From NCBI RefSeq assembly GCF_001889165.1, contig NZ_CP016020.1, positions 3,756,501 to 3,820,500 on the forward strand: a DNA stretch of 64,000 nucleotides. The letters are read 5' to 3'. The position numbers and the translations under genes were made by a program. Source of the DNA: Bacillus weihaiensis (GTDB lineage: Bacteria; Bacillota; Bacilli; Bacillales; Bacillaceae). The notes beneath the pieces were generated by a model, which searched no databases, was not told the DNA's origin, and saw only the letters and a list, made by a program, of their open reading frames with translations. Positions within the stretch are counted from its first letter, which is position 1. Each line of letters starts with the position of its first letter. Of this stretch, positions 35,624-45,106 are shown one piece after another.

Positions 35624-36031
35624 TTGAGAAAACTTATTTTTTTCGTTTTTCTACTACTACTATTGCTAACAGGATATAGCATTCTTAATAAAGTTTCCCA
35701 TAATGTAGAACTAGGGAAGTCTATATATTCTATAGTAGAAGATGTAAACAATACTGAAATCAGTATTAAAACTTTAACTGATTTTGACTGGGATAAAGGC
35801 TTTCTTTTTACACCTTATAGTACCCAAAAAGGGATAGATGAGCAATTAGGTGTTCATTTTAAAGATCCTAGTAATATTGATTGGAGAGATGATATATATC
35901 TTTTGGTTTTCATGGAAGATGATAAAGTTGTTCAATATGTAGAGATTGATCGTCAAGGTGCTGATTTTAAATTAGGGGAAAAGGAGTACCTTACTCCTTA
36001 CGATGATGTGATAATTATAGAAAGGTATTAA
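35624..36031 (+). CDS. Membrane-anchored or secreted small protein of unknown function
   Basis: A 135-residue protein with one N-terminal hydrophobic segment (LIFFVFLLLLLLTGYSI). The extracytoplasmic domain contains KGFLFTPYSTQKGIDEQLGV and IYLLVFMEDDKVVQYVEIDRQGADF, a pattern seen in uncharacterised Bacillus proteins. The ribosome site AGAAGGGAG and the TTG start are good. It appears intact. Confidence 0.65.
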   Translation: MRKLIFFVFLLLLLLTGYSILNKVSHNVELGKSIYSIVEDVNNTEISIKTLTDFDWDKGFLFTPYSTQKGIDEQLGVHFKDPSNIDWRDDIYLLVFMEDDKVVQYVEIDRQGADFKLGEKEYLTPYDDVIIIERY

Positions 36032-36157
36032 AGTATCTTTCATTATGCTCTTCAACAAACAAAGCGCGTTTATCTAGTATCGAGCCTTAAAAAGCTCCAA
36101 AAAACGAAGAGGTGAAGATCAATTCAAACAATAGTAAGTAACATAGCATTTGCAGTA

Positions 36158-36352
36158 ATGACAGTCTTAGCAACAGTTTATCTACAAGATAATTTTGTTC
36201 ATGGAATTATTCTAATAATTTGTCTTGGAATTGTTTATGAATACATAAAAAAATTGGAAAAGAAATGTGACGTCGATATTAAGAAGAAGAGAATAGGTAG
36301 TGCTTGTTATTTTGTTACTGGAATCATAGGGTTATTAATCTTCTTTCAGTAA
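36158..36352 (+). CDS. Small two-helix membrane protein
   Basis: 64 residues from the ATG (FVHGIILIICLGIVYEYI, ACYFVTGIIGLLIFF) with a charged linker KKLEKKCDVDIKKKR. The frame stays open upstream to an ATT at 36122, which has GAGGTGAAG in front of it, so the natural start may be there, either as an ATT codon or an ATG lost by mutation. Function unknown. Confidence 0.45.
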   Translation: MTVLATVYLQDNFVHGIILIICLGIVYEYIKKLEKKCDVDIKKKRIGSACYFVTGIIGLLIFFQ

Positions 36353-36827
36353 AAATGTTTCAGATTATCATCTTCAGCAATAAATGCGATAATCTTGAAC
36401 AAGAATAGTGATTTTCATGTATTAGCCACAAGTTAAGTTACATAATCAAAGGTTATGTTAAAATTAGGAACAAGGAATAGTGAATAAAGGTACTCCATAA
36501 TAAAGGGATAGAGAACGTGGAAAAAACTTTTGTGAAAACTGAATATATTCATTCTTTATATCTTTCTCTTTGTTGTTAGTATCGATACAAAGGGAAAAAC
36601 ATACAACAGATGTAGATGGAATGGGTTCAGTCGAAACATTACCTTATCCAGGGGTTTTCTTTGAGATTTTAAAAGCCTCCAGATACTTTATAATTGTATA
36701 AACTTCTTTAATCAAATAACACTTCAGCACTAAAAGCGCGTTAAATAAATTGGTATTGATGCTATTATTATTAACTAAGCAGGATTTGGAAGATGAAGCA
36801 TCTTAAATATAGGAGTGGTGTGAATAG
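36353..36827 (+). other. AT-rich stretch with a decayed ORF
   Basis: 475 bases. It contains a CTTGAACAAG element (36394-36403), an AAAGCGCG word (36733-36740) and a frameshifted ORF at about 36517-36701 that ends VDGMGSVETLPYPGVFFEIL before a stop at 36699-36701. No intact gene. Confidence 0.45.
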
Positions 36828-37124
36828 ATGAAAGATAAAGTTGTTGACTTTTTATTTAATCCAAAAAAATTCCGAAGCATCAAGTTCACTATCTTTTTAT
36901 TTCTTTTAGCCCTGTTTTCATTTGGTCGTTTATATCTAACAACTGAATATATACTTTTCATTATTTTATTTATATTAATTTCACATTTTGTTTTTATGAT
37001 GTTTAAGGTATTTTGGTATAACAGAATAAAGGTACTCAAGACAAGCAAAAAAGATTGGATGTTAACAGCCTCAATAATGGTTTTATTCTTTTATGGTCTT
37101 TATAGTCTGCTTCAACTTAGCTAG
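36828..37124 (+). CDS. Small membrane protein of unknown function
   Basis: A 98-residue protein with three hydrophobic helices (FTIFLFLLALFSFG, YILFIILFILISHFVFMMF, MLTASIMVLFFYGLYSLL) and basic cytoplasmic loops. GGAGTGGTG precedes the ATG. No family recognised. Confidence 0.6.
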   Translation: MKDKVVDFLFNPKKFRSIKFTIFLFLLALFSFGRLYLTTEYILFIILFILISHFVFMMFKVFWYNRIKVLKTSKKDWMLTASIMVLFFYGLYSLLQLS

Positions 37125-37151
37125 CGATAGTTTTATAACAGATCTGTCTAA

Positions 37152-37178
37152 AAAGCCCCCGAACCATTCGGCCGAGGG
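37152..37178 (-). terminator. Probable terminator of rlmD
   Basis: Minus-strand CCGAA-TGG-TTCGG core with flanking CCC/GGG, followed by CTTTTTAG. A bulge weakens the stem. Confidence 0.5.
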
Positions 37179-37235
37179 AACATGAAACACACATCACTAT
37201 TCAACGTAAAATCGCTAAACCTATTGAAATCAAAC

Positions 37236-38615
37236 TTATTTCAACTCTATCAACGCAACGGCTTCACAGTGCACAGTATGTGGGAACATATCAACAGGCT
37301 GGACTTCAACTGTTTCGTAGCCACCTTGTTCTAATAGGTGTAAGTCTCTTGCTAATGTTCCAGGATTACATGACACATAAACGACTCGCTTAGGCTTCAT
37401 ATCTAGGATAGTCGTAAGGAGTGCTTCGTCACAGCCTTTACGTGGTGGGTCGACGACAATCACATCTGCTTTGTTTCCTTGCTTGTACCAATTTGGGATG
37501 ACCACCTCTGCTTCACCGACGGCAAATTCGGCGTTTGTGAAGCCGTTCAACTCGGCATTTCGGTTTGCATCTTCAATTGCCTCAGGGACGATTTCTACTC
37601 CGAAGACTTTTTTCGCCTTTTGGGCAAGGAAAAGCGAGATTGTGCCGATACCACAGTAGGCATCGATGACAGATTCTTCACCTGTTAGCTGAGCATATTC
37701 TAGCGCTTTATCATATAGCACCTTTGTTTGCTCAGGATTTACTTGGTAGAAAGAGCGTGCGGAAATAGCAAATTTGACATCACCAATTTTGTCATAAATA
37801 TACTCTTCTCCCCATATCACATTTGTTTCGTCACCAAAGATGACGTTTGTTCGTTTTGAATTGATGTTTTGCACGATCGATTTTACACGTGGGAATGTTT
37901 CTGTGATTTCCTTGATCATGTCCGCCTTATGTGGAAAATCAGCTGTTCTTGTAACAAAAACGACCATTAATTCGTTTGTAATTAAGCCGTAGCGAACCAT
38001 GATATGACGTAGCCAGCCTTTGTGCTTTTCTTCGTTATACGCTCGGATACCGTATTTTTCACAAATACGTTTAACAGCTTGAACAACATCGTCATTATCA
38101 GCTTGCTGAATGAGGCAGCGTTCCATATCAATGATATCGTGGCTTCGTTTTTGGTAGAAGCCCGCGACAAGCCCGCCTTCTCTTTCACCTACTGGGACTT
38201 GGGCTTTATTTCGATAGCTCCAAGGGTCTTCCATTCCTAGAGTAGGATGAACCTTTACTTGATTTAGATCAAGCTTGCCGATTCTCGCTAATACTTGCTC
38301 GACCTGCTTGCGCTTGTATTCAAGCTGCCCTTCATAGCTTACGTGCTGTAGCTGACAGCCTCCACATTGAGAATAAATTGGACACGGAGCGTCAATTCGG
38401 TGGGCACTTTCCTGCTTTAATTCAACCAGCCTTCCGAAAGCGAAGCCTTTGTTAACCTTGATCACTTTAATTTTTGCCTGTTCATCTGGTAAGGCATTTT
38501 CGACGAAGATAGGAAACCCTTCAATCTTTGCCACACCAGCACCTTCATGAGTTAAATCTTCAAACGTAACGTCGTAAATCTCATTTTTCACGACGGGTGC
38601 TTGTCTTTTAGCCAT
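37236..38615 (-). CDS. rlmD: 23S rRNA (uracil-C5)-methyltransferase, RlmD/RlmCD type
   Basis: A 459-residue SAM-dependent methyltransferase (B. subtilis RlmCD/YefA type) that methylates uracils of 23S rRNA. It has an N-terminal TRAM RNA-binding domain, iron-sulphur cysteines in [14 protein letters not shown], the SAM loop [23 protein letters not shown], and the catalytic cysteine in [14 protein letters not shown]. The start at 38615 is preferred because AAGGAAG precedes it; the frame opens at 38633. It marks the end of the conserved ligA-to-rlmD gene order. Confidence 0.95.
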   Translation of the reverse strand: MAKRQAPVVKNEIYDVTFEDLTHEGAGVAKIEGFPIFVENALPDEQAKIKVIKVNKGFAFGRLVELKQESAHRIDAPCPIYSQCGGCQLQHVSYEGQLEYKRKQVEQVLARIGKLDLNQVKVHPTLGMEDPWSYRNKAQVPVGEREGGLVAGFYQKRSHDIIDMERCLIQQADNDDVVQAVKRICEKYGIRAYNEEKHKGWLRHIMVRYGLITNELMVVFVTRTADFPHKADMIKEITETFPRVKSIVQNINSKRTNVIFGDETNVIWGEEYIYDKIGDVKFAISARSFYQVNPEQTKVLYDKALEYAQLTGEESVIDAYCGIGTISLFLAQKAKKVFGVEIVPEAIEDANRNAELNGFTNAEFAVGEAEVVIPNWYKQGNKADVIVVDPPRKGCDEALLTTILDMKPKRVVYVSCNPGTLARDLHLLEQGGYETVEVQPVDMFPHTVHCEAVALIELK

Positions 38616-38692
38616 TCTCTTCTTCCTTTTCATTCAATTTCATTTATTTTATCATAGTTTTTCCCCACTTTAAAAAGCAGGACGGGAACCCA

Positions 38693-38728
38693 AAAAAACT
38701 TGGCGATTCCCTTCAGCCAAGTTTTTTT
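38693..38728. terminator. Bidirectional terminator between dgkB and rlmD
   Basis: AAAAAACTTGGC / GCCAAGTTTTTT perfect stem with an 11-base loop and T-tracts on both strands. Confidence 0.9.
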
Positions 38729-39641
38729 ATTCTTCTCTCATCTGTCTTGCCTTTTCAGCAGCTACGATAAATTCAATATGCTGGTACATGTTGACGAATT
38801 CACCTGGTAGCAGACCACCGTATTCTCCATCAAGGTTTAATTGCATTTTGTCCTTGTTTGAAACCTTTACACGGTTTGCTTTTGTGTAGAGGATATGCTC
38901 GTCATTAATATGCTCGCCTCGTAACGCAAGTGTAGCTACTCGAATGAACTCAGCCAGGTTTGCCTTCTTTAAGATCAACAAATCGAACATTCCATCATTT
39001 AATTTGGAATCTGGTGCAAGCTTTTCAAAGCCACCAACGGAATTGGTTAAGGAAACGAGAAAAAGCATTATTTCGCCTTCAAACAGCTTTCCATCATACT
39101 CAATTTGAACCTCTGCAGGACGAATGGATGGGAGCATTTCCATCCCTTTTAAATAGTAGGCAAGCTGCCCAACCATCGTTTTTAGTTTGCTAGGAACCTC
39201 ATATGTTAATTCTGTTAAACGTCCACCACCAGCAATGTTAATAAAATAGTGATCGTTTACTTTACCAATATCAATTTTCTGCGCTTCACCATTTAATATG
39301 ACCTCCACGGCTTGGAGCACATTATTTAACGGAATTCCGATAGCTCGTGCGAAATCATTCGTTGTTCCAACTGGTATAACGGCTATTTGTGGTCTAGTTT
39401 CCACCTCAGCCACACCGTTGACCACTTCATTAATCGTTCCGTCACCACCAGCTGCTACAATGAGATCAAAGCCACGCTCTGCTGCAGCTTTTGCGGCAGT
39501 CGTCGCATCTCCTTCACACGTTGTCGCATGACAAGAGGTTTCATAGCCAGCTTGTTCGAATTTTTGTAAAACCTCAGGTAAATTCTTTTTAAAAAGCTCT
39601 CTACCCGACGTTGGATTATAGATTATTCTTGCCTTTTTCAT
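38727..39641 (-). CDS. dgkB: Diacylglycerol kinase DgkB
   Basis: A 304-residue soluble lipid kinase that phosphorylates diacylglycerol to phosphatidic acid, recycling lipid for lipoteichoic acid synthesis. It shows IIYNPTSGRE at the start, the ATP-binding AAGGDGTINEVVNG, VIPVGTTNDFARAIGIP, and the C-terminal LNLDGEYGG. The start at 39641 matches the family N-terminus (MKKARIIYNP) and has AGGA 8 bases upstream. Confidence 0.95.
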   Translation of the reverse strand: MKKARIIYNPTSGRELFKKNLPEVLQKFEQAGYETSCHATTCEGDATTAAKAAAERGFDLIVAAGGDGTINEVVNGVAEVETRPQIAVIPVGTTNDFARAIGIPLNNVLQAVEVILNGEAQKIDIGKVNDHYFINIAGGGRLTELTYEVPSKLKTMVGQLAYYLKGMEMLPSIRPAEVQIEYDGKLFEGEIMLFLVSLTNSVGGFEKLAPDSKLNDGMFDLLILKKANLAEFIRVATLALRGEHINDEHILYTKANRVKVSNKDKMQLNLDGEYGGLLPGEFVNMYQHIEFIVAAEKARQMREE

Positions 39642-39936
39642 CCCCATCATCCTATTACTTTAGAATGTATTTCTATTACTGAACAAGCAATAATTATACG
39701 CTTCCGCATAAAAATAGCAAGTATTTCTCTATCCTTACTTTGTCCTATTTTGACAAAACTGAAACATTTATTTTCATTGTTTGAACTATAGGTTATTTCG
39801 TAGACTTTGTTGCAGAAAAATTCATATCCCCAACTAATATTATCAACACGAAATCCAAAAAAAGTAAAGGGAATCATTCACTTGTAACCTATTTTTGATA
39901 AACTAAAAGTATGAATTTACTCATATGGAGGTAAAC

Positions 39937-40686
39937 ATGAACCGCAGCCACTATATCCGGAGACTATCTTTAAAAAGAGAGGATGTGCCTTCGTTTGAGC
40001 GCTATCCCTTTCACTTACCTAGTATTAAAAAGCTGACAGAGCTTGAATTTCATCCAAATGTGACCTTTATTATTGGAGAAAATGGGATGGGGAAGTCCAC
40101 TTTGCTTGAGGCCATTGCGTTATCAATAGGGTTTAATGCTGAGGGGGGCACATTGAATTTTAATTTTTCCACCTTTGACTCCCATTCAGAGCTTGAACGC
40201 TTTGTTCGAATTGCTAAAGGAACCGTTCGACCTAAGGATGGCTTTTTTCTTCGGGCAGAAAGCTTTTATAATGTCGCTTCAACGATACAAAAATTAGATG
40301 AGGAACCTGGCTATGGAGCTCCTGTAATTGATTCGTACGGAGGAGTGTCTCTTCATGAGCAATCACATGGTGAGGCTTTCTTTTCCACCTTCAATCATCG
40401 GTTCCGTGGTGATGGGATTTATATTTTGGACGAGCCTGAGGCTGCCCTGTCTCCCCTAAGACAGCTATCTATGCTTACACGCATACAGGAGCTAGTAACA
40501 AATCGTTCACAATTTATTATTGCCACACACTCACCGATCATTATGGCGTATCCATCTGCCAAAATCATTGAATTATCAGAGGACGGATTACAGGAGAAAA
40601 AACTCGAGGAAACCAATCACTTTCAGATTATGAAACAATTTTTTGATGACAAGGACAGATTACTTCATCATTTGTTTCAAGAATAG
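39937..40686 (+). CDS. Stand-alone AAA/ABC-type ATPase
   Basis: A 249-residue cytosolic ATPase without membrane parts. Walker A is GENGMGKST, the signature-like segment is HGEAFFSTF, Walker B is YILDEPEAALSPL, and the switch histidine is in IIATHSPIIM. This group resembles single-protein SMC/ABC-like ATPases of the AAA_21 type seen near defence or DNA genes, but a defence role is not shown. The start at 39937 has GGAGG 5 bases before it. A strong terminator follows. Confidence 0.8.
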   Translation: MNRSHYIRRLSLKREDVPSFERYPFHLPSIKKLTELEFHPNVTFIIGENGMGKSTLLEAIALSIGFNAEGGTLNFNFSTFDSHSELERFVRIAKGTVRPKDGFFLRAESFYNVASTIQKLDEEPGYGAPVIDSYGGVSLHEQSHGEAFFSTFNHRFRGDGIYILDEPEAALSPLRQLSMLTRIQELVTNRSQFIIATHSPIIMAYPSAKIIELSEDGLQEKKLEETNHFQIMKQFFDDKDRLLHHLFQE

Positions 40687-40692
40687 TTTTGT

Positions 40693-40729
40693 CTCATCTT
40701 TTCTTTCAAGGGAAGATGGGGCTTTTTTT
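40693..40729 (+). terminator. Terminator of the ATPase gene
   Basis: CTCATCTT / AAGATGGG stem (one wobble), 12-base loop, followed by CTTTTTTT. Confidence 0.8.
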
Positions 40730-40958
40730 CACTTATAAAAATAAATATATTGCTTGTGGATAAATACTTCAACACTAGCTTCAGCACCTGGCCTAGTCTA
40801 AAGCCAAATAGGATGGAAGACAATTCATCTTATTGCCATATGCTTTGCAAGGCGCCCTAAGCTTTTTTTCTGAAAATAATGAATTGATGAGCAGATTTCT
40901 TCTATGTAACATATTCCTATGATAAAATCATATTATGTAACATAAAGGGGTAGAAAAT

Positions 40959-41516
40959 ATGAAGCATGTAGATGGCATAAAAGATTTTTCACAGCTACTA
41001 AAAATGAAAGAGTATTTAAAAACTCGATCTCCTCGTGATTATTGTTTGTTTTTACTTGGCATTAATACGGGAATACGTATATATGACCTATTACATCTTC
41101 ATGTAGGGGATTTTGTTGATGAAAAGCAAGAGGTACAAGCCTTTATGAAATCATCCATTCACCTAAACCCTCCCGTATATCTCAATCAGAATGTGAGAGA
41201 AGCTATAGAAGAATGTATCTCTTATCTTCAGTTACAACCAAGCGACTATCTATTTAAATCGAAAAAAACTTGTGCCCCTATTACGAGGCAGCAGGCCTAT
41301 CGGATCTTAAATGAAGCCGCAAAACAGGCTGGCATTACAGAAGCAGTTGGTACACATACCTTACGAAAAACGTTTGGCTATCACGCATATAAAAGTGGGA
41401 TTGCCGTCTCCCTTATACAAAAAAGACTACAGCAATCCACCCCCTCTGAAACAAAGCACTATATTGGCCTTCAGCCTGGTCAACCGATTGACATAAAGCT
41501 AGATGTACATTTATAG
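40959..41516 (+). CDS. Small stand-alone tyrosine recombinase
   Basis: A 185-residue catalytic core of the tyrosine recombinase family, lacking an arm-type DNA-binding domain. Catalytic residues are recognisable: Arg in GINTGIRIYDLL, the HxxR motif in GTHTLRKTFGYHAYK, and the tyrosine in KHYIGL. The position normally held by a second His/Trp (as in NHSS) reads QQSTPS, so activity may be altered. Related short integrase-like proteins occur singly in Bacillus. It lies 12 bases before an antiporter gene and may share its transcript. No att site or other phage gene is seen. Confidence 0.85.
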   Translation: MKHVDGIKDFSQLLKMKEYLKTRSPRDYCLFLLGINTGIRIYDLLHLHVGDFVDEKQEVQAFMKSSIHLNPPVYLNQNVREAIEECISYLQLQPSDYLFKSKKTCAPITRQQAYRILNEAAKQAGITEAVGTHTLRKTFGYHAYKSGIAVSLIQKRLQQSTPSETKHYIGLQPGQPIDIKLDVHL

Positions 41517-41528
41517 AAAAGTGAGCTG

Positions 41529-43073
41529 ATGCATATGTTTGAAGAAATCGTTCATACGGACACCTTCGTTTTATTAACCTCGATTCTTTTAATCGCAGGT
41601 GTTGTCACAACGAAATTCTCTGCTCGACTTGGGGTTCCTGCACTTGTTCTTTTTATTGCGATTGGAATGATTATGGGAAGTGATGGGCTAGGGTTTATTT
41701 ATTTCGATAATGCGAGTACAGCCCAAATGATTGGTGTTTTTGCTTTAGTGATTATTTTGTTCGAAGGTGGGCTTCAAACAAAATGGTCGAACTTAAAGCC
41801 AGTTATTGCACCTTCCTTATCTTTAGCAACTATTGGGGTCTTAATCACCTCAGGAATTGTCGGATTTGCGGCTTGGTTCATCTTAGATTTAGGTATTTTA
41901 GAATCTTTATTATTCGGTGCAATTGTTGGATCCACAGATGCCGCGGCCGTTTTCGCTGTTTTAAAAGGACAAAATATTAAGGATCGAATTGGAACAACGC
42001 TTGAGGCTGAATCAGGTTCCAATGATCCGATGGCTGTTTTTTTAACGGTTGCCATGATTCAAATAATTACATTACCAGATACGAATATCTTCTCCCTCAT
42101 TGGTATGTTTTTTGTTCAAATGGGGCTTGGTGTTCTCATTGGTTTACTAGCAGGAAAATTAGTTGTAAAAGCCTTAAATCGGATTAACTTGGATTCAAGT
42201 GGACTTTATCCGATTTTATCGATTGCCTTTGCTTTATTAACATATGGAGTCACCTCGTTAGCAAATGGTAGTGGTCTACTCGCGGTGTATGTCCTTGCGA
42301 TTGTGATTGGAAACTCTGAAATTGCCTATCGCCATTCCATCTTTCGTTTTGCCGAAGGCTTTGCTTGGATGATGCAAATCTTAATGTTCGTGATCCTTGG
42401 CTTATTGGTCTTTCCATCTGATTTATTCTCATTGCCAGTTATTCTAAAAGGTATTCTTATTTCGTTACTCTTAATCTTCGTAGCAAGACCTATTGCTGTT
42501 TTTGCTTCAACAATTAACATGAACTATACGAATAAAGAGCTCATCTTTTTATCTTGGGCAGGCTTAAAAGGTGCCGTCCCAATCGTCCTAGCGACCTTCC
42601 CACTCCTAGCAGAGATTGAAGGAAGTCAGCTGATCTTTAATGTCGTGTTCTTCGTTGTCTTAACAAGCTGTTTAATCCAGGGAACAACGATTACAAACTT
42701 AGCCGAAAAGCTTGGGCTAACCGGACCAAAGAAAACAACTCCAATGCATTCTTTAGAGCTTGTTTCACTCGGTAAAGTCAATACGGAAATGATTGAGTAT
42801 GAAATAGAAGATGATTCAGCGATAGTTGGTAAAACCTTACAGGATATTGAATTCCCTGACGGAGCCATTGTTAATGCTGTCATCCGCTTTGACCAGCTAA
42901 TTACTCCTCAAGGCAACACAAAAATCAACCCAGGTGATTTTCTCTATGTGTTAACCTCTAAAAAAAGCAAGCCAGATGTCAAGAGGCTGCTTGAGGAAAA
43001 GAAAGAGCCTGAAGAAGGAGAAGCAAAAAAATCACCGAAGAAAAAACCGAAAGAAGAGCAAGAAGCCAAATGA
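41529..43073 (+). CDS. CPA1/CPA2-type potassium/proton antiporter with RCK_C domain
   Basis: A 514-residue cation/proton antiporter of the NhaP2/CvrA type. About 12 helices cover residues 1-390, with the conserved GSTDAAAVFAVL and AESGSNDPMAVFL ion-binding segments and FLSWAGLKGAVPIVLA. Residues about 400-480 are a TrkA-C (RCK_C) regulatory domain (IEDDSAIVGKTLQDIEFPDGAIV, INPGDFLYVLTS). The tail is Lys/Glu-rich. It likely exports K+ or Na+ in exchange for protons, which matters for alkali or osmotic tolerance. It follows the recombinase gene closely. Confidence 0.9.
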   Translation: MHMFEEIVHTDTFVLLTSILLIAGVVTTKFSARLGVPALVLFIAIGMIMGSDGLGFIYFDNASTAQMIGVFALVIILFEGGLQTKWSNLKPVIAPSLSLATIGVLITSGIVGFAAWFILDLGILESLLFGAIVGSTDAAAVFAVLKGQNIKDRIGTTLEAESGSNDPMAVFLTVAMIQIITLPDTNIFSLIGMFFVQMGLGVLIGLLAGKLVVKALNRINLDSSGLYPILSIAFALLTYGVTSLANGSGLLAVYVLAIVIGNSEIAYRHSIFRFAEGFAWMMQILMFVILGLLVFPSDLFSLPVILKGILISLLLIFVARPIAVFASTINMNYTNKELIFLSWAGLKGAVPIVLATFPLLAEIEGSQLIFNVVFFVVLTSCLIQGTTITNLAEKLGLTGPKKTTPMHSLELVSLGKVNTEMIEYEIEDDSAIVGKTLQDIEFPDGAIVNAVIRFDQLITPQGNTKINPGDFLYVLTSKKSKPDVKRLLEEKKEPEEGEAKKSPKKKPKEEQEAK

Positions 43074-43133
43074 AAGCTCTTAACGGACTTCTCTTTAAAA
43101 TAAATGATTCATTCATAAGGGAAATAACCTCAC

Positions 43134-43167
43134 AAGAAAGGAGCTTGGATAACCAAGCTCCTTTCTT
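43134..43167. terminator. Strong bidirectional hairpin
   Basis: AAGAAAGGAGCTTGG / CCAAGCTCCTTTCTT, a perfect 15-bp stem with a 4-base loop, between the antiporter and the convergent small membrane protein gene. No long T-tract follows. Confidence 0.8.
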
Positions 43168-43211
43168 GATGAATTGATATCCTCTGTTTTTCTACTAAAG
43201 CCCCTATCTAA

Positions 43212-43406
43212 TTAATTTAAAAGCAAAAGGAGATAACTCACTCCACAAACGAAAAATGCTACTCTCGTAACAAAATAAATGGAACCTTCAAAGCGGGTTA
43301 GCTTTCTTCCCCTCTTTTCTCTTTTAAAATGTCTATAATAATAAAAAGAACATAAGAGTAAGATAATTGCCGAAAATTGGAACAGATAATCCAACAAAAG
43401 AACCAA
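43212..43406 (-). CDS. Small two-helix membrane protein
   Basis: A 64-residue protein starting with TTG, with AAGGAG about 8 bases upstream. Two hydrophobic segments (LLDYLFQFSAIILLLCSFYYY, IYFVTRVAFFVCGVSYLLLLL, each given in part) flank a basic loop HFKREKRGRKL. No family recognised, but the good ribosome site and membrane pattern support a real gene. Confidence 0.55.
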   Translation of the reverse strand: MVLLLDYLFQFSAIILLLCSFYYYRHFKREKRGRKLTRFEGSIYFVTRVAFFVCGVSYLLLLLN

Positions 43407-43613
43407 AAGATCATCTCCTTACAAGTATATTTCTTTTACTTACCAAGAGGCTTTAGGTAATGACGCTATATTTATATTGCAAAAAATTTCTAGACTTCTT
43501 TGTTCCTAATTCAATAAAGGAACAATTCTTCCTGCTTAATCGTTCCGTTCATTCCAAGATCTTCTCATTTCGTTCACTCCCTACATACCGTGAACGATTA
43601 TAGCTACTATTTT

Positions 43614-43658
43614 TCTAAAAAAAATGAGGATGCAGCCCTATAAGACTTCACCCTCATT
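43614..43658 (-). terminator. Terminator of the gatCAB operon
   Basis: Minus-strand AATGAGGGTG / CATCCTCATT stem (one wobble) with a 16-base loop, followed by TTTTTTTT, 5 bases past gatB. Confidence 0.85.
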
Positions 43659-43662
43659 ATGT

Positions 43663-45093
43663 TTAACGCTTCTGTATTTCTTCCATCAACAGCTTATTCA
43701 CCATTGGTGGGTTTGCTTGTCCCTTTGTCGCCTTCATAATTTGACCAACTAAGAAGCCAATTGCCTTTTGCTTCCCGTTTTTGAAATCATCGATCGATTG
43801 TGGGTTGTTGTCTAGCGCTTCTGTTACGAATTTACGTAGTGTTTCGTCATCAGAAATTTGAACTAATCCTTTATCCTTCACGATTTTCTCTGCGTCGCCC
43901 CCGTTTTCAATTAATTCTTTGAAAACTTGTTTGGCGATTTTAGATGAAATGGTTCCGTTTTCGATTAGCTTGATCATACCCGCTAGTCCTTCTGGTGTTA
44001 ACGCAACGTCAGTTAATTCTTTACCTTCTGCATTCAAGTATGCTGCTACCTCACCCATAATCCAGTTCGATGCTTGCTTTGCTTCTGCACCAGCTACCAA
44101 TGTTTGCTCAAAGAAATCAGACATTTCCTTTGTCATTGTTAATACTTGTGCATCGTATGCAGGCAAGCCAAGATCCTCAATGTAGCGTTTACGACGTGCA
44201 TCTGGAAGCTCAGGGATTGACGCGCGGATTCTTTCCTTCCACTCTTCATCAATGTAAAGCTCTACAAGATCTGGCTCTGGGAAATAACGATAATCATCAG
44301 AGCCCTCTTTTACACGCATAAGAATGGTCTTTTTCGACGCTTCATCATAACGACGAGTTTCCTGCTCAATCACTCCGCCTGAACGAAGAACCTTTTCTTG
44401 ACGCTTTTCTTCATATTCAAGACCTTTTTGAACAAAGGCAAAAGAGTTTAAGTTCTTGAGCTCCGTTTTTGTCCCGAATTCTTCTTGTCCAACAGGACGT
44501 AAGGAAATATTGGCATCACAACGAAGTGAGCCTTCCTCCATTTTACAATCGGAAACCTCTGTATATTGGATAATTGCCTTTAGCTTTTCTAAATAAGCAT
44601 AGGCTTCTTCTGGTGTACGAATATCTGGCTCGGATACGATTTCAATAAGTGGCGTTCCTTGACGATTTAAGTCAACTAAAGAGTAGCCATCGTTTGAGTG
44701 AATGAGTTTCCCCGCATCCTCTTCCATGTGGATACGTGTAATTCCAATACGCTTCGTTTCTCCGTTCACTTCAATATCAATATAGCCATTTTCCCCAATT
44801 GGCTTATCAAATTGTGAGATTTGGTATGCCTTTGGATTATCTGGATAAAAATAATTTTTACGATCGAATTTCGTTTCAGTTGCTACTTCACAGTTTAGCG
44901 CCATACAAGCCTTCATTGCGAAGTCGACTACCTTTTTGTTTAAAACAGGGAGAACTCCTGGATAGCCTAGCTCAACCACTGTTGTATTCGTATTCGGATC
45001 CGCTCCAAAATGGTTTGGTGCACTTGAAAAGATTTTTGAGTCTGTTTTTAATTCAACATGGACCTCAAGTCCAATGACCGTTTCAAATTCCAT
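43663..45093 (-). CDS. gatB: Aspartyl/glutamyl-tRNA amidotransferase subunit B
   Basis: A 476-residue subunit that binds mischarged Glu-tRNA(Gln) or Asp-tRNA(Asn) and activates it with ATP. The N-terminus [12 protein letters not shown], the [20 protein letters not shown] motif and the C-terminal YqeY-type helical domain ([11 protein letters not shown]-like [12 protein letters not shown]) are all present. It lies 13 bases after gatA in the operon gatC-gatA-gatB. Confidence 0.97.
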   Translation of the reverse strand: MEFETVIGLEVHVELKTDSKIFSSAPNHFGADPNTNTTVVELGYPGVLPVLNKKVVDFAMKACMALNCEVATETKFDRKNYFYPDNPKAYQISQFDKPIGENGYIDIEVNGETKRIGITRIHMEEDAGKLIHSNDGYSLVDLNRQGTPLIEIVSEPDIRTPEEAYAYLEKLKAIIQYTEVSDCKMEEGSLRCDANISLRPVGQEEFGTKTELKNLNSFAFVQKGLEYEEKRQEKVLRSGGVIEQETRRYDEASKKTILMRVKEGSDDYRYFPEPDLVELYIDEEWKERIRASIPELPDARRKRYIEDLGLPAYDAQVLTMTKEMSDFFEQTLVAGAEAKQASNWIMGEVAAYLNAEGKELTDVALTPEGLAGMIKLIENGTISSKIAKQVFKELIENGGDAEKIVKDKGLVQISDDETLRKFVTEALDNNPQSIDDFKNGKQKAIGFLVGQIMKATKGQANPPMVNKLLMEEIQKR

Positions 45094-45106
45094 TGATTCT
45101 CACCCC

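Noticed and set aside
40787-40862. Additional members of the GGTGCC palindrome family (AGCACCTGGCC, AAGGCGCCC)
   Set aside because: Only partial matches, without the symmetric arms.
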